Source: an uncultured Paracoccaceae bacterium
GTDB lineage: Bacteria > Pseudomonadota > Alphaproteobacteria > Rhodobacterales > Rhodobacteraceae
Assembly (NCBI GenBank): GCA_947501355.1
Contig: CANMVA010000003.1
Span: forward strand, 1 to 64,000
Direction of reading: 5' to 3'
DNA length: 64,000 bases
Of the stretch, positions 17,216-26,344 are shown in pieces. The position numbers and the translations under genes are program-made. The notes under the pieces were generated by a model. The model saw only the letters and a program-made list of their open reading frames with translations, searched no databases and was not told the origin of the DNA. Every line of letters starts with the position of its first letter. Within the stretch, counting starts at the first letter, position 1.

Positions 17216-17823
17216 GATGTCTGCCCTCCGGCAGCGGGGTCGATTGCACATTCCGTCTGCGCCACTAAAAGTCTTTGGGGCTTACGACGCTCTCCCAAGG
17301 TTGCCACTAGAATGGTTTCGAACAGAATTTTCAAATCGAGCGCCGCCGATCTATTGGCGACATACCAGAGGTCGAGTTGCAGTTTCTCTTCGTTGCTCAG
17401 ATGTGTGTTGCCGCTGACTTGAGACCACCCGGTGATCCCCGGTGCGACGGCGCAGCGTTGCTGACCCTTGGCCCCGAAGCTCTGAATCGTTTCAGGAAGC
17501 AGTGGACGGGGACCGACTAACGCCAGATCGCCACGCAAAACGGCCAGAAGTTGGGGCAATTCATCCAGCCTGAGACGACGCAGCCAAACGGTCGTGCGTG
17601 TCGTCCGCATGTCGTCTGGCAAGGGGGGCTGCCCTTCGGGTTGCATGTGCATCGTGCGGAGTTTGAGGATCTGGATCAGGCGTCCGTTTTTACCGACGCG
17701 TTCTTGCACAAAGAAGATCGGTGACCCGATGCTGATTCGTACCGCCAGAGCCGCCAGCAAAAGAATTGGCGCGAAAATAACAATGTAAACGGTCGCTATT
17801 ACGACCTCTAATCTACGATCCAT
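17212..17823 (-). CDS. PglC-like initiating sugar-phosphate transferase
   Basis: 203 aa, a compact polyprenol-phosphate sugar-1-phosphate transferase. One N-terminal re-entrant or hydrophobic segment (VVIATVYIVIFAPILLLAAL) is followed by VQERVGKNGRLIQILKLRTM, LRLDELPQLLAVLRGDLALVGPRP (split over the active site) and APGITGWSQVSGN. The size matches PglC/WbaP-core enzymes. It is a second initiating enzyme beside the ExoY-like one at 1.3 kb, so it probably starts the second EPS. ATG at 17823 is preferred to the frame start at 17988, which would overlap the divergent leader. First gene of a four-gene minus-strand run with overlaps. Confidence 0.85.
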   Translation of the reverse strand: MDRRLEVVIATVYIVIFAPILLLAALAVRISIGSPIFFVQERVGKNGRLIQILKLRTMHMQPEGQPPLPDDMRTTRTTVWLRRLRLDELPQLLAVLRGDLALVGPRPLLPETIQSFGAKGQQRCAVAPGITGWSQVSGNTHLSNEEKLQLDLWYVANRSAALDLKILFETILVATLGERRKPQRLLVAQTECAIDPAAGGQTS

Positions 17824-17894
17824 AGCTGCAACATATGTTGGTCGATTAAATGACTTCCCGTCTAAAACAACGAGAAAAAAGTAAAAGTTATTCG

Positions 17895-17939
17895 TCTCAA
17901 AAAGCGGCGCACAAAAACAAACCTTTGAGATGCGCCGCT
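17895..17939. promoter_or_regulatory. Two interleaved perfect inverted repeats in a divergent promoter region
   Basis: Between the PglC-like gene (start 17823) and the GT operon (start 17987). Repeat 1 is TCTCAAA at 17895-17901 with TTTGAGA at 17924-17930. Repeat 2 is AGCGGCGCA at 17903-17911 with TGCGCCGCT at 17931-17939. The right arms are adjacent and the left arms are one base apart, so the two hairpins cannot both form. In RNA of the plus-strand operon this would be two mutually exclusive stems about 48-92 bases before the ATG; in DNA it could be two protein sites. Structure is seen, role is inferred. Confidence 0.55.
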
Positions 17940-17986
17940 GTGCGGTTACCATGACAACAAAATTTTTATTAAGCAACCATTGGCTC

Positions 17987-19195
17987 ATGAAAGTATTTCA
18001 CTTGATCACGAGCACGGGTGTCGGTGGCGCACAAATTATGTTGGCGCGATACTTGCGTTCTTTAGACAAGTCACAGGATGAGCATTCTGTGATTTCATTA
18101 ATGTCCGCCGGTCCTATTTCAAAGGACCTCGAAGAGGCGGGCTTTCCTGTGCGGCATCTTGGGATGTCGCGGGGTCTTCAGTCGTTAAAAGCTGTGAGGA
18201 GTTTGCGACGGACACTGGCGTCGGAGGCACCAGATGTCATCTTCGGTTGGATGTATCACGGGTGCCTTGCCGCCAGCGTGGCGCGCGTAGGGTTGCGCGA
18301 TACGGCGCTCGTTTGGGGGATCCATCATTCACTAGCCGATGTCAGAACAGAAAAACGGGCGACGCGGGTTATTCTGAAGGCACTCGCGGGCGTGTCGAAA
18401 TACGCTGATGGAATTTCCTACTGCTCGTCCACGTCGCGTGCGCAGCATGAGGGGATCGGCTTTGCGGCGAACAGGGTGCACGTCATCCCGAATGCGGTCG
18501 ATGCGGAGGTGTTTCAACCAGATCCCGACGCCCGTGCCCGGCTTGCCAGGATTTGCGGCTTTGGGGATGATCGGCTGATCATCGGGAACGTGGCGCGCAG
18601 TCATCCCATGAAAGATCACGTGGCCATGGTGCGCACGATTGCCAAGTTGCGAGACGCGGGGTGCAACGTTCACGGGGTGCTGATCGGAGAGGGTTTGAGT
18701 ACGAGCGCGGCAAACGCAGAGGCTGTGGCGTTGGGTCTTTCGGATCGGGTGAGCTGCCTTGAAACCCGCGGCGATATCGCCAGCCTGGTTCCGGGCTTCG
18801 ACGTCTTCTTGCTGTCTTCAGCATGGGGCGAGGCATTTCCTTTGGCCGTCACGGAGGCAATGGCGGCTGGTGTGCCATGCGTTGTCACCGATGTCGGCGA
18901 TTGTGCGGAACTGGTTGGGTCTACCGGCCTCGTGGTCGCCCCGCGCGATGTTGACGGTATGTCACGTGCGGTTCGCCAGATCATCGAGCTGCCTGCGTCC
19001 GAGCGGAAGAAACTGGGCCTGACGGCGCGGGCGCGCGTTGAGGAACGGTTCGGGTTCGGAGCCTATACCGCAGCGCATGAGAGCTTTTATGCAGCAGCTT
19101 TGAAACATCGCGGAGCTGCGCTGAGCCCTGTTGACGCGTCCGCCAATCCTGCTGCGAAGGTAACATCTTCGAGCGGGTCAGGTGCACGGCAATGA
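17987..19195 (+). CDS. GT4-family glycosyltransferase
   Basis: 402 aa. The N-terminus (HLITSTGVGGAQIMLARYL) is the GT4 glycine-rich acceptor loop; VIPNAVDAEVF near residue 180 and NVARSHPMKDH open the donor domain; SSAWGEAFPLAVTEAMAAG near 290 is the EX7E-type motif. The C-terminus ends in a Ser/Gly/Ala-rich tail. ATG at 17987 starts the conserved domain. It is first in a plus-strand operon that continues, all by overlapping ATGA junctions, through Wzz/kinase, Wzx, Wzy, GT4 and sulfotransferase. Confidence 0.88.
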   Translation: MKVFHLITSTGVGGAQIMLARYLRSLDKSQDEHSVISLMSAGPISKDLEEAGFPVRHLGMSRGLQSLKAVRSLRRTLASEAPDVIFGWMYHGCLAASVARVGLRDTALVWGIHHSLADVRTEKRATRVILKALAGVSKYADGISYCSSTSRAQHEGIGFAANRVHVIPNAVDAEVFQPDPDARARLARICGFGDDRLIIGNVARSHPMKDHVAMVRTIAKLRDAGCNVHGVLIGEGLSTSAANAEAVALGLSDRVSCLETRGDIASLVPGFDVFLLSSAWGEAFPLAVTEAMAAGVPCVVTDVGDCAELVGSTGLVVAPRDVDGMSRAVRQIIELPASERKKLGLTARARVEERFGFGAYTAAHESFYAAALKHRGAALSPVDASANPAAKVTSSSGSGARQ

Positions 19196-21141
19196 CGCTT
19201 CTTTCCCACGGATCGCGAGATCAGAGAACCGTAGCAAACCCATACAGCGGACCGCTGCCGGCTGAGAAGCTGGGGATTGACGGATTGCTGGCGATCTTCC
19301 GGCGCAATGCCATGGTCGCTTCAACGATCATTGTCGTGATCATGATTGCTGTCTTTCAATACTTGCAGATGGCTGAAGAACGCTATGCGACACGGGCAAC
19401 CATCGTTCTGACCCCTTCGGAGACCCGGATCAGCCGGACGGCCGCTCAGCTTGAATCGTTCGACGTCTCGCGCTCCATTGTGGAGACCGAGCTTGATGTC
19501 TTGCGGTCACGCCAATTTGCGGCGGAAGTGGCAGAGCGGCTTGATCTGGCGACGCATCCCGTCTTTGTCCCCGCTGTCGATGCCCCCGCGATATCGCCGG
19601 TTGAGCGTCGTCAGCAGATGATTGACCGGCTGTTGGCCAGTTACTCGGTCTCACGGTCAGGCGAGAGCCTCGCGATTGAAATTGTTGCTGAAACGACTGA
19701 TCCCGAACTAACCGCTGCGATTGCGAACGGTGTTGCTGAGACGTTCATTCTGCGATCTGAGCGGGCCCAACGCCTCGAAATCCAGCAATCAATCACATTT
19801 CTGGAAACGCGCGCTGAAACGATGTCCGTTGAACTCAGCCAGCTCGATAGCCAGTTTGCTGATTTTGTGCGTGCGAATGGGCTGGATGATGGAGACCGGC
19901 TAGACCGTCTCCTTTCTGAGCAAATGCGTTTGACAGCCATTCGCGAAGCGCTTGGCGATGATCCAGCGCAGGATGCGGAACGTGCGCGCAATCAAGAGGC
20001 TCTGGCAAACGTCGATCAACTCTTGCGGGCACACACCGCTGCGACGCTGACACTTGGGCGCATGGAACGCGCCTTGGATCTTCAGCAAACCAGATATCAG
20101 AATGCGGTTGAGCGGCTCAACGAGTTGGAGACGCAGCTTGATTTCGTGCCACGCTCCGCCCGGCAGGTGACCATCGCACGGGTCCCGGCAGAGCCTTCGT
20201 GGCCCAATAAAAGAGTGGCCCTTGCCGCGACCTTTATTGCGACGACGGTCCTCGCCTTTGTCACGGTGCTTTTGTTGGAATCCATGAATAAGAGGATATG
20301 GACGGCCGCAGATGTGGAGCGTTTCACAGGCTTGAAGAACTTTGGGTCAGTACCGCGGATCGGGGATAAGGGCATTTGGCTGCCGAAAGTGGCGCCGTTG
20401 AATTTCTTGTCGTCCGACCCGCGTTCCTACTTCAATGAAGGGATACGGGGGATCCTGACCCGGATCTTGAATACGCTGAAGAACAGCGATGCCAAGGTCA
20501 TCATGTTCTCCTCCAGCCTGCCGAACGAAGGCAAGTCGACTGTTGCGCTGTCCTTGGCGGCATCTGCAGCCCAAGATGGATTGAAAGTCCTTCTTCTTGA
20601 TCTCGACTCTCATGGCGAGAGGGCGAAAGCCAAAGGCGGTGCCGAGGCGACCGTCTTGTCGCTGCAAGACATGGTCGAGAGTCTGAAGCGAAATGCGGCA
20701 AAGCCGGGGGAGCTATACACCGCTGGTCACAGCTCGAAAGATGTCCCTTCCTTTGAGACTTTCGCCATCCTTGAGGATGGACCCGCAGTCATTCAGGTCG
20801 CTGCGCAGGAGCGGCTTAACCTGCACCTTCTGGAGAAGTTTCAAACGACAGTCATACCCGAGCTGCGCAAGCGCTTCGATCTGATCTTGCTGGATACCCC
20901 ACCCGTGCTTGTTTTTGATGATGCCTGCCGGTTTGGATCGTTTTCGGATGCTATCTTCATCGTGGTCCGCTGGGGCAAGTCAAAGGGCAACGAGCTGCGC
21001 GAGGCACATGAAAGGCTCAGCCGAAACGGATTTGACGTTGTTGGAACCGTCTTCACCGATGTCGATCCCAAAGAGCAACGTCGCTTTAGTACCGGTGTGT
21101 ATCTCGGGAGCGCGGTTTATGCGAAAAACCCTACCCCATAG
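19192..21141 (+). CDS. Wzz/BY-kinase fusion: polysaccharide co-polymerase with tyrosine-kinase domain
   Basis: 649 aa. Membrane segments lie at about 41-58 and 341-363 with a periplasmic Wzz domain and coiled coil between. The cytoplasmic part is a bacterial tyrosine kinase: Walker A SSLPNEGKST (441-450), Walker A' LLLDLDSHG (about 467) and Walker B LILLDTPP (about 562). It would control length and export of the second polysaccharide through cyclic autophosphorylation. The C-terminal Tyr cluster usual in BY-kinases is reduced to about two Tyr (GVYLGSAVYAKNP). ATG overlaps the preceding GT stop; the lyase gene overlaps its 3' end by 23 bp. Confidence 0.88.
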   Translation: MTLLSHGSRDQRTVANPYSGPLPAEKLGIDGLLAIFRRNAMVASTIIVVIMIAVFQYLQMAEERYATRATIVLTPSETRISRTAAQLESFDVSRSIVETELDVLRSRQFAAEVAERLDLATHPVFVPAVDAPAISPVERRQQMIDRLLASYSVSRSGESLAIEIVAETTDPELTAAIANGVAETFILRSERAQRLEIQQSITFLETRAETMSVELSQLDSQFADFVRANGLDDGDRLDRLLSEQMRLTAIREALGDDPAQDAERARNQEALANVDQLLRAHTAATLTLGRMERALDLQQTRYQNAVERLNELETQLDFVPRSARQVTIARVPAEPSWPNKRVALAATFIATTVLAFVTVLLLESMNKRIWTAADVERFTGLKNFGSVPRIGDKGIWLPKVAPLNFLSSDPRSYFNEGIRGILTRILNTLKNSDAKVIMFSSSLPNEGKSTVALSLAASAAQDGLKVLLLDLDSHGERAKAKGGAEATVLSLQDMVESLKRNAAKPGELYTAGHSSKDVPSFETFAILEDGPAVIQVAAQERLNLHLLEKFQTTVIPELRKRFDLILLDTPPVLVFDDACRFGSFSDAIFIVVRWGKSKGNELREAHERLSRNGFDVVGTVFTDVDPKEQRRFSTGVYLGSAVYAKNPTP

Positions 21142-22549
21142 GCTTTTTGTTGCGATGGCGTTGTGCGGATCACTGGGCGTCGCCCCAGCCGCGAGTGCTG
21201 CATCATCCGTGTCATCCGATCTTCCCGCGTTTCCGAATGCAGATGGCTACGGCGCAATTGCGACCGGCTGGCGAGGCGGTGACGTGGTTGCGGTCACCAA
21301 TCTGAACGGCGAGGGGCCCGGAAGTCTGCGCGCCTGCGCCGAGAACGAGGGTGCGCCAAGGGTCTGCGTTTTCGGCGTCTCGGGGACCATTACGCTTGAT
21401 CGGCCAATCAGGCCGGGGTCGAACCTTTATATTGCAGGTCAAACCGCACCGGGGTTGGGCGTTCAGCTTCGCATGGATGGACCCCGTCACGGCCCGCTTG
21501 TTCTGGAGAATGTCCACGACGTCATCGTGCGCTTCATCAAGTTGCGGCCCGGCCCGAGTTCCAAACCATCACCCACCGTCGACGCTTTGACCGTTGAGGA
21601 TTCTGAGCGCCTGTATTTCGGAAACCTTTCGATGGCGTTCGCAACCGATGAAACCTTCAATATCCACGTCTCTGGTGGGCGTTCCGTTGACATCACTTTG
21701 GCGGATAGCCTTTTGGCTTTGAGCTTGGACCGCGCCAATCATCCAGATGGGCGCCATTCCAAGGGCGCGTTGATATGTTCGACGGAAGGGGCGGGCTTTG
21801 AGTGTGGTCGTATCAGCCTGCTGCGCAATCTTTTTGCGCATCACAGGGACAGAAATCCGGATGTGAAAGGCACGTCCATTGGCCCCGTCGAAGTCATCAA
21901 CAATGTCTTCTTCAACCCGATCAGCCAGCTTGGCGAGGTCTATGACTTGGCGGGCGATCTCTTTCTGATCTACGCGGGGAATGTCGTGATGCCGGGCCCA
22001 AGCACAATTAGCGAAATTCCAGAGGCTCTGCAGGCATTTGATTGGACTGAGTCCGCCCTCGAAATCGCGGCGTGGGGAAATATCACCCCAAGCCGTGATG
22101 GCTGTAACGGCGGACGGACTGGTGGCATTTTGGACCCGATTGCCGAGGACGCCCGTGTCGCGACCGTCGCGCCAACGATGGCAACCGTTCTGAGCGCGCA
22201 GACCGCGTTTGAGCAGGTCATGACCCAGGCTGGTGATGCCATCCCAGGCCGCCGACCGTATGACCGCTTAGACCAATTCGTCATTGATAGCGTTTTTGCC
22301 TGCTCAGGGACGGTGATTGACGCGCTTTCGCAGGTTGGAGGGTGGCCAGAACTACCAGAAGCCGCGGGACCAAAAGATACGGACGGGGATGGCTTGCCAG
22401 ATGCGTGGGAAGACACGCGCAGCGCGCTCAACGCAAATCAACCGAATGCGATCTGGGATCTTGACGCGTCAACCGGGTGGTCTCACGTCGAGACATGGCT
22501 TGCGACCCTTGCTGGCGATCTGCCCGCGACAAGACTGGAGACGCAATGA
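21119..22549 (+). CDS. Secreted pectate lyase-like (right-handed beta-helix) protein
   Basis: 476 aa. A signal peptide (residues about 1-29) precedes a domain that opens FPNADGYGAIATGWRGGDVV and continues GSLRACAE, VFGVSGTITLDRPI, NLYIAGQTAPGLGVQL, IVRFIKLRPG: the ladder of polysaccharide lyase family 1-like beta-helix proteins. The C-terminus has a DTDGDGLPDAWE calcium-binding loop. A lyase inside an EPS operon usually trims or releases polymer during export or frees misplaced chains. The start at 21119 has GGGAG about 10 bases upstream; an upstream extension to 20909 reads kinase-frame sequence. Substrate not determinable. Confidence 0.8.
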   Translation: MRKTLPHRLFVAMALCGSLGVAPAASAASSVSSDLPAFPNADGYGAIATGWRGGDVVAVTNLNGEGPGSLRACAENEGAPRVCVFGVSGTITLDRPIRPGSNLYIAGQTAPGLGVQLRMDGPRHGPLVLENVHDVIVRFIKLRPGPSSKPSPTVDALTVEDSERLYFGNLSMAFATDETFNIHVSGGRSVDITLADSLLALSLDRANHPDGRHSKGALICSTEGAGFECGRISLLRNLFAHHRDRNPDVKGTSIGPVEVINNVFFNPISQLGEVYDLAGDLFLIYAGNVVMPGPSTISEIPEALQAFDWTESALEIAAWGNITPSRDGCNGGRTGGILDPIAEDARVATVAPTMATVLSAQTAFEQVMTQAGDAIPGRRPYDRLDQFVIDSVFACSGTVIDALSQVGGWPELPEAAGPKDTDGDGLPDAWEDTRSALNANQPNAIWDLDASTGWSHVETWLATLAGDLPATRLETQ

Positions 22550-23874
22550 TACGTCTGATCCATGGTCTTGCTGAAGACAAAGAACTCACAAACCGCATCT
22601 TGCGGAATGTCGGCTGGATCTTCTCGTCTCAAGTCATTGTCAGCTTATGCAGTCTTATTGCCGTCGCGGTGACCGCACGGGTCCTTGGCGCTGACGGGAT
22701 CGCAATCGTCGCTTTGGTTGAGGCCTATATGCGGCTGACGTCGCTCATTATTCATCTTGAGCCTTGGCAAGCCGTCATGCGCTTTGGCAGCGCGGCGTTG
22801 GAACGGGGGGACTTGCAGCGGTTCCGCACGTTGATCAAGTTTTCAACCATTGTCGATCTGACGCTCGGTGTGACCGCTGCACTGATCGCCTTTGCCTGCG
22901 CAAAGCCAGCGGCCTCGTTGCTCAATCTTGAAGAGCATGTCGGTCTTCTGCAGATCGCTTCTCTTGCGTTGGCTGTCTCGTTCCGTCCCACGGGCATCGC
23001 GGTTTTGCGGCTTTTCGACCGCTTTGACAAACTCGCAAGGCTTGATGCGATTGTTGCAGCACTTCGACTTGGTGTGACGATTGTTGTTGCGACCTTGGGA
23101 GGAGGGCCTGCTGAATTTGTGGCGATCGTCGTATTTTTCTCCGTCGTCGATGGATCGGTGGCCTATATCCTTGGACGACGTGTTATGGCGCAGCGCATAG
23201 AGGCGCGCGCCGGTGACGGACCGCTTCAAGCATTGAGCGAAAATCCCGGTTTGCTCAGAATGTTTTTCAACAGCAACGCGGCTGTCATCCTGCGTCAAGC
23301 GACGCAGCGGCTTGATGTGATGTTGCTGGCGACGCTCGTTTCACCGACCGCAGTCGGGTTCTACCATATCGCAAAACGGAGTGCTCTTGCAGGGCTGCGT
23401 CTGGGCCGACCCTTGGCACAGGCCCTTTATCCAGAGTTGGCACGGATTGCAGAAACGCGCGATAACCAGAAGCTGTCGAGGCTCATTTTCGGCGCATCCG
23501 GTGCTTTCCTGATGGTGCTTGTGGCGGTGGTAACGCCTGTGCTCATTTGGCTAGAGCCGTTGCTTGCCTTTATCTTCTCAGAAGAATTCAGAGGGGCAGC
23601 CGACGTCGTCGCCATTCAGATTTTAGCCTCTACCGTGTTGCTGGCAGGGATCGCGGTTGTTCCGGCAATGCTGAGCCTTGATCGGGATGTGCCCCTTGTT
23701 TTGTTGCGGCTCACGGTCACGGTGCTGTTTTTCCTCGCATTCTGGCCGATGACCCGAATGTTCGGAGCCGAGGGGGCTGCTGCAACGCATCTATTGTGCA
23801 ATCTTGTGTGGCTCTTGTCCTCTGCTTTGATCCTGCGCTCTGCTTTGGCCAGAAGAACGGTGAGCGAGGCATGA
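22546..23874 (+). CDS. Wzx-like polysaccharide flippase
   Basis: 442 aa with about 12-14 hydrophobic segments; N-terminus NVGWIFSSQVIVSLCSLIAVAVTARVLG resembles the first helices of PST/MVF-type flippases (GxxxxxQ..L..). The protein translocates undecaprenyl-linked repeat units across the inner membrane. ATG at 22546 overlaps the lyase stop (ATGA), and it is followed by the Wzy-like gene with the same overlap. It is a second flippase, paralogous in role to that at 2015-3265 but not similar enough to call a recent duplicate. Confidence 0.82.
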   Translation: MIRLIHGLAEDKELTNRILRNVGWIFSSQVIVSLCSLIAVAVTARVLGADGIAIVALVEAYMRLTSLIIHLEPWQAVMRFGSAALERGDLQRFRTLIKFSTIVDLTLGVTAALIAFACAKPAASLLNLEEHVGLLQIASLALAVSFRPTGIAVLRLFDRFDKLARLDAIVAALRLGVTIVVATLGGGPAEFVAIVVFFSVVDGSVAYILGRRVMAQRIEARAGDGPLQALSENPGLLRMFFNSNAAVILRQATQRLDVMLLATLVSPTAVGFYHIAKRSALAGLRLGRPLAQALYPELARIAETRDNQKLSRLIFGASGAFLMVLVAVVTPVLIWLEPLLAFIFSEEFRGAADVVAIQILASTVLLAGIAVVPAMLSLDRDVPLVLLRLTVTVLFFLAFWPMTRMFGAEGAAATHLLCNLVWLLSSALILRSALARRTVSEA

Positions 23875-25127
23875 CTGACACGCCGATGTCATTTGCGGGC
23901 TCTGAGGCACCGCTTGCTTATCGGGCGCCAGTTCTGCGCAGCCTTGATATGAAACTTGCGGCTTTCACCGTGTTTCTTTCACCAATGAACTACTTTCGGC
24001 ATGACGCGGTTTATCTGACGCTTGCAGACGGGGCAGCCATCGCAACATTGCTGGTCATGCTCCTGAAGGGCAACCTGCCGCGTGCGCCCTTTGGTGTGTT
24101 CACTCCGCTGTGGTTGTTAGGGACGCTTGCGCTCATCGCAGGCCTGACCCTCGGCTCCATCGCGCAGGGTGATATGATCCCACTCGTTGTGGTCGTCCTG
24201 CAATACGTCTTCTCGCTGCTTGTGGTCGTCTTTCTCATTGCCGGTCGCAGCTACCGAGAGGTGGCGACGCTTTTGAAAACATTTGTTTTTTCAATCGCGT
24301 TCGTCATGGCGTTTGGCGCTGGCGTTATCCACTTCATGCCGGATCCTGATCCGGCTCTGGTCTCGCCGAGCGGGCGGCTGCGTTCCCTTGTTGAACGAGA
24401 GAATGCCACGGCGGCGCTGGGTGCGATTGCAATTGTGGTTCTGCTCAATCTTTCGCTTTTGAAAGAGATGTCCCGATTGACGGCGGCTCTTGTCATGCCG
24501 ATCTTGCTGTACGGGGTCATTCTGACCGGGTCCAACACCGGGCTGATGCTGACCTTTTTAGGGATCACCGGGACGGCCGTTTTCAGTGGCTCTGCGCGTT
24601 TTATCCTTGGCTATATTGTTCTGATCGTAACAGCCGTCGCGCTTGTCTTGTTTGCTGGCGATCTGTTTTTGCCAGAGGTGTTCCAAAGGCGTGTGCTGGG
24701 GGCATTGACGAGCGGGAATATCAACAGCGCGGGAACGTTTGAGGACCGGTATTATCTTATTCGCGAAGCGATTGGGATCTCGCGTGACACGCTCTTTGTG
24801 GGACTTGGAGCAGATCAATACCGGGAAATCAGCTCGCATGGCGTCCCAGTACACAATTCCTACCTTTTGATGCTGACCGAAGGCGGATTGCTGTCTTTGA
24901 TCGGTTTGCTTTTCCTGTTGCTGACGGGCCTTGGCCTTGCTTGGGCCTGTATCTTCGTGGTGGGGGCATCGACCCATGGGGTCGTCGCCTTGATTGTCAC
25001 GCTCATCTACGCGGTCATGCTGAATACATTTGCGCATTTCTACGCGCGGTTCTGGATTGTGCCCTTGGCGCTTGCGCTTGCGTTAGCTGCCAGCCGGTTA
25101 GACGTAGGTGCGCGGACGTCCCGATGA
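23871..25127 (+). CDS. Wzy-like O-antigen polymerase
   Basis: 418 aa polytopic protein with about 10-12 hydrophobic segments. The typical late periplasmic loop is present (VGLGADQYREISSHGVPVHN near residue 310, with the H-x-x-x-H/N-type VHNSYL motif seen in many Wzy/WaaL proteins). It would polymerise the repeat unit in the periplasm. ATG at 23871 overlaps the flippase stop by ATGA; the following GT gene overlaps the same way. WaaL ligase is the alternative. Confidence 0.83.
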   Translation: MTDTPMSFAGSEAPLAYRAPVLRSLDMKLAAFTVFLSPMNYFRHDAVYLTLADGAAIATLLVMLLKGNLPRAPFGVFTPLWLLGTLALIAGLTLGSIAQGDMIPLVVVVLQYVFSLLVVVFLIAGRSYREVATLLKTFVFSIAFVMAFGAGVIHFMPDPDPALVSPSGRLRSLVERENATAALGAIAIVVLLNLSLLKEMSRLTAALVMPILLYGVILTGSNTGLMLTFLGITGTAVFSGSARFILGYIVLIVTAVALVLFAGDLFLPEVFQRRVLGALTSGNINSAGTFEDRYYLIREAIGISRDTLFVGLGADQYREISSHGVPVHNSYLLMLTEGGLLSLIGLLFLLLTGLGLAWACIFVVGASTHGVVALIVTLIYAVMLNTFAHFYARFWIVPLALALALAASRLDVGARTSR

Positions 25128-26344
25128 CCAGACGACCTCGCATAAAGGTGCTGTTTCCCTATTCGGACGGCGAGACAATCGGCGGCAGTCATAGGTCGTC
25201 GCTGATGTTGATTGCCAAACTTGACCGAGACCTGTTTGACCCGGTTGTTCTTTTACATGGGGTACCGGGTGCGGTTGGCCGTCATATCGAGAGCCTTGGG
25301 CTGCAAACGCTTCGTTTGCGCACGCCACCGGTGATGGCGGGTCGCCTGAAGCGCGGGGCGGATGACGCGTCCTTTGGGCGCTATTTGCTGCAGTCGGTTC
25401 CAGCGCTTGTGCGATTGCTTCGCCGTGAACAGATCGACATCGTGCATACGAATGACGGTGGCATGCATGTGAGCTGGGCTTTGCCGACGAAACTTGCTGG
25501 CGCCCGCCTTGTCTGGCATCACCGCCAGTCTCCCGACGCAAAGGGCGTCAACCTGGTGGCACCGATCCTCGCGGATCGCATCCTTTCGGTTTCCGAATTT
25601 TCTCGTCCTGCGCGGCCCATCCTGCCTGTTGCAAGACGATTTGAGGTGATCAGAAGCCCTTTCGAATTGTCTCCTGATCTGCCGGATCGCGCGGCGGCGC
25701 GTGCAGCGCTCCTTACAGAGATTGGGGCACGTCCAGAGGCAATCCTGATCGGGTACTTCGGTGCATTGACCCGCCGCAAGCGTCCGGAGCACTTTGTCCG
25801 GGTCATCCAAGCGTTGCGTCATGCGATGCCCGAGCGCGACTTTCATGGTCTGATCTTCGGGAGCGAGCCGATAAAGGGCTTGGGAATTCAAGCCGAATGC
25901 AAGGCGTTGGCCGAAGAGCTTGGCATAGCGCGCCGTGTGCATCTGATGGGTCACCGAAGTTCGGTGGAGGTCTTGATGGCCGCTGTAGATGTCGTGTCGA
26001 TCACTGCGCTGGAAGAGCCGTTTGGGCGCACATTGATCGAGGCCATGCACGTTGGCACCCCTGTTGTAGCGACGCGCCACGGCGGCAATCCCGAAGCAAT
26101 TACGGATGAAGACACGGGGTTTCTTGTAGATCATGAAGCCCCAGAGGCCTTTGTGCCTGCCATCAGGCGGCTTCTGGATGATCCTCAGCTGCGTCATGAA
26201 ATCACCGGGAGAGCCGCAACTTTTGCTCGTGGTCTCACGGTTGATGCGCATGTCGCGAAGGTCTCGGCGGTCTACCGCGACTTGGTATCCAAGGGGCGCG
26301 ATCCGTTGGATGCCGTGTCCGGCGCGAATGAAGGCGCGTCATGA
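25124..26344 (+). CDS. GT4-family glycosyltransferase
   Basis: 406 aa. FPYSDGETIGGSHRSSLMLI at the start is the GT4 acceptor loop; LIGYFGALTRRKRPEHF near residue 205 opens the donor domain; ALEEPFGRTLIEAMHVGTPVV near residue 295 is the EX7E-type motif. It is typical of retaining glycosyltransferases in EPS clusters. It is joined by ATGA overlaps to the polymerase upstream and the sulfotransferase downstream, so all three are probably cotranslated. Linkage and sugar are unknown. Confidence 0.87.
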   Translation: MTRRPRIKVLFPYSDGETIGGSHRSSLMLIAKLDRDLFDPVVLLHGVPGAVGRHIESLGLQTLRLRTPPVMAGRLKRGADDASFGRYLLQSVPALVRLLRREQIDIVHTNDGGMHVSWALPTKLAGARLVWHHRQSPDAKGVNLVAPILADRILSVSEFSRPARPILPVARRFEVIRSPFELSPDLPDRAAARAALLTEIGARPEAILIGYFGALTRRKRPEHFVRVIQALRHAMPERDFHGLIFGSEPIKGLGIQAECKALAEELGIARRVHLMGHRSSVEVLMAAVDVVSITALEEPFGRTLIEAMHVGTPVVATRHGGNPEAITDEDTGFLVDHEAPEAFVPAIRRLLDDPQLRHEITGRAATFARGLTVDAHVAKVSAVYRDLVSKGRDPLDAVSGANEGAS

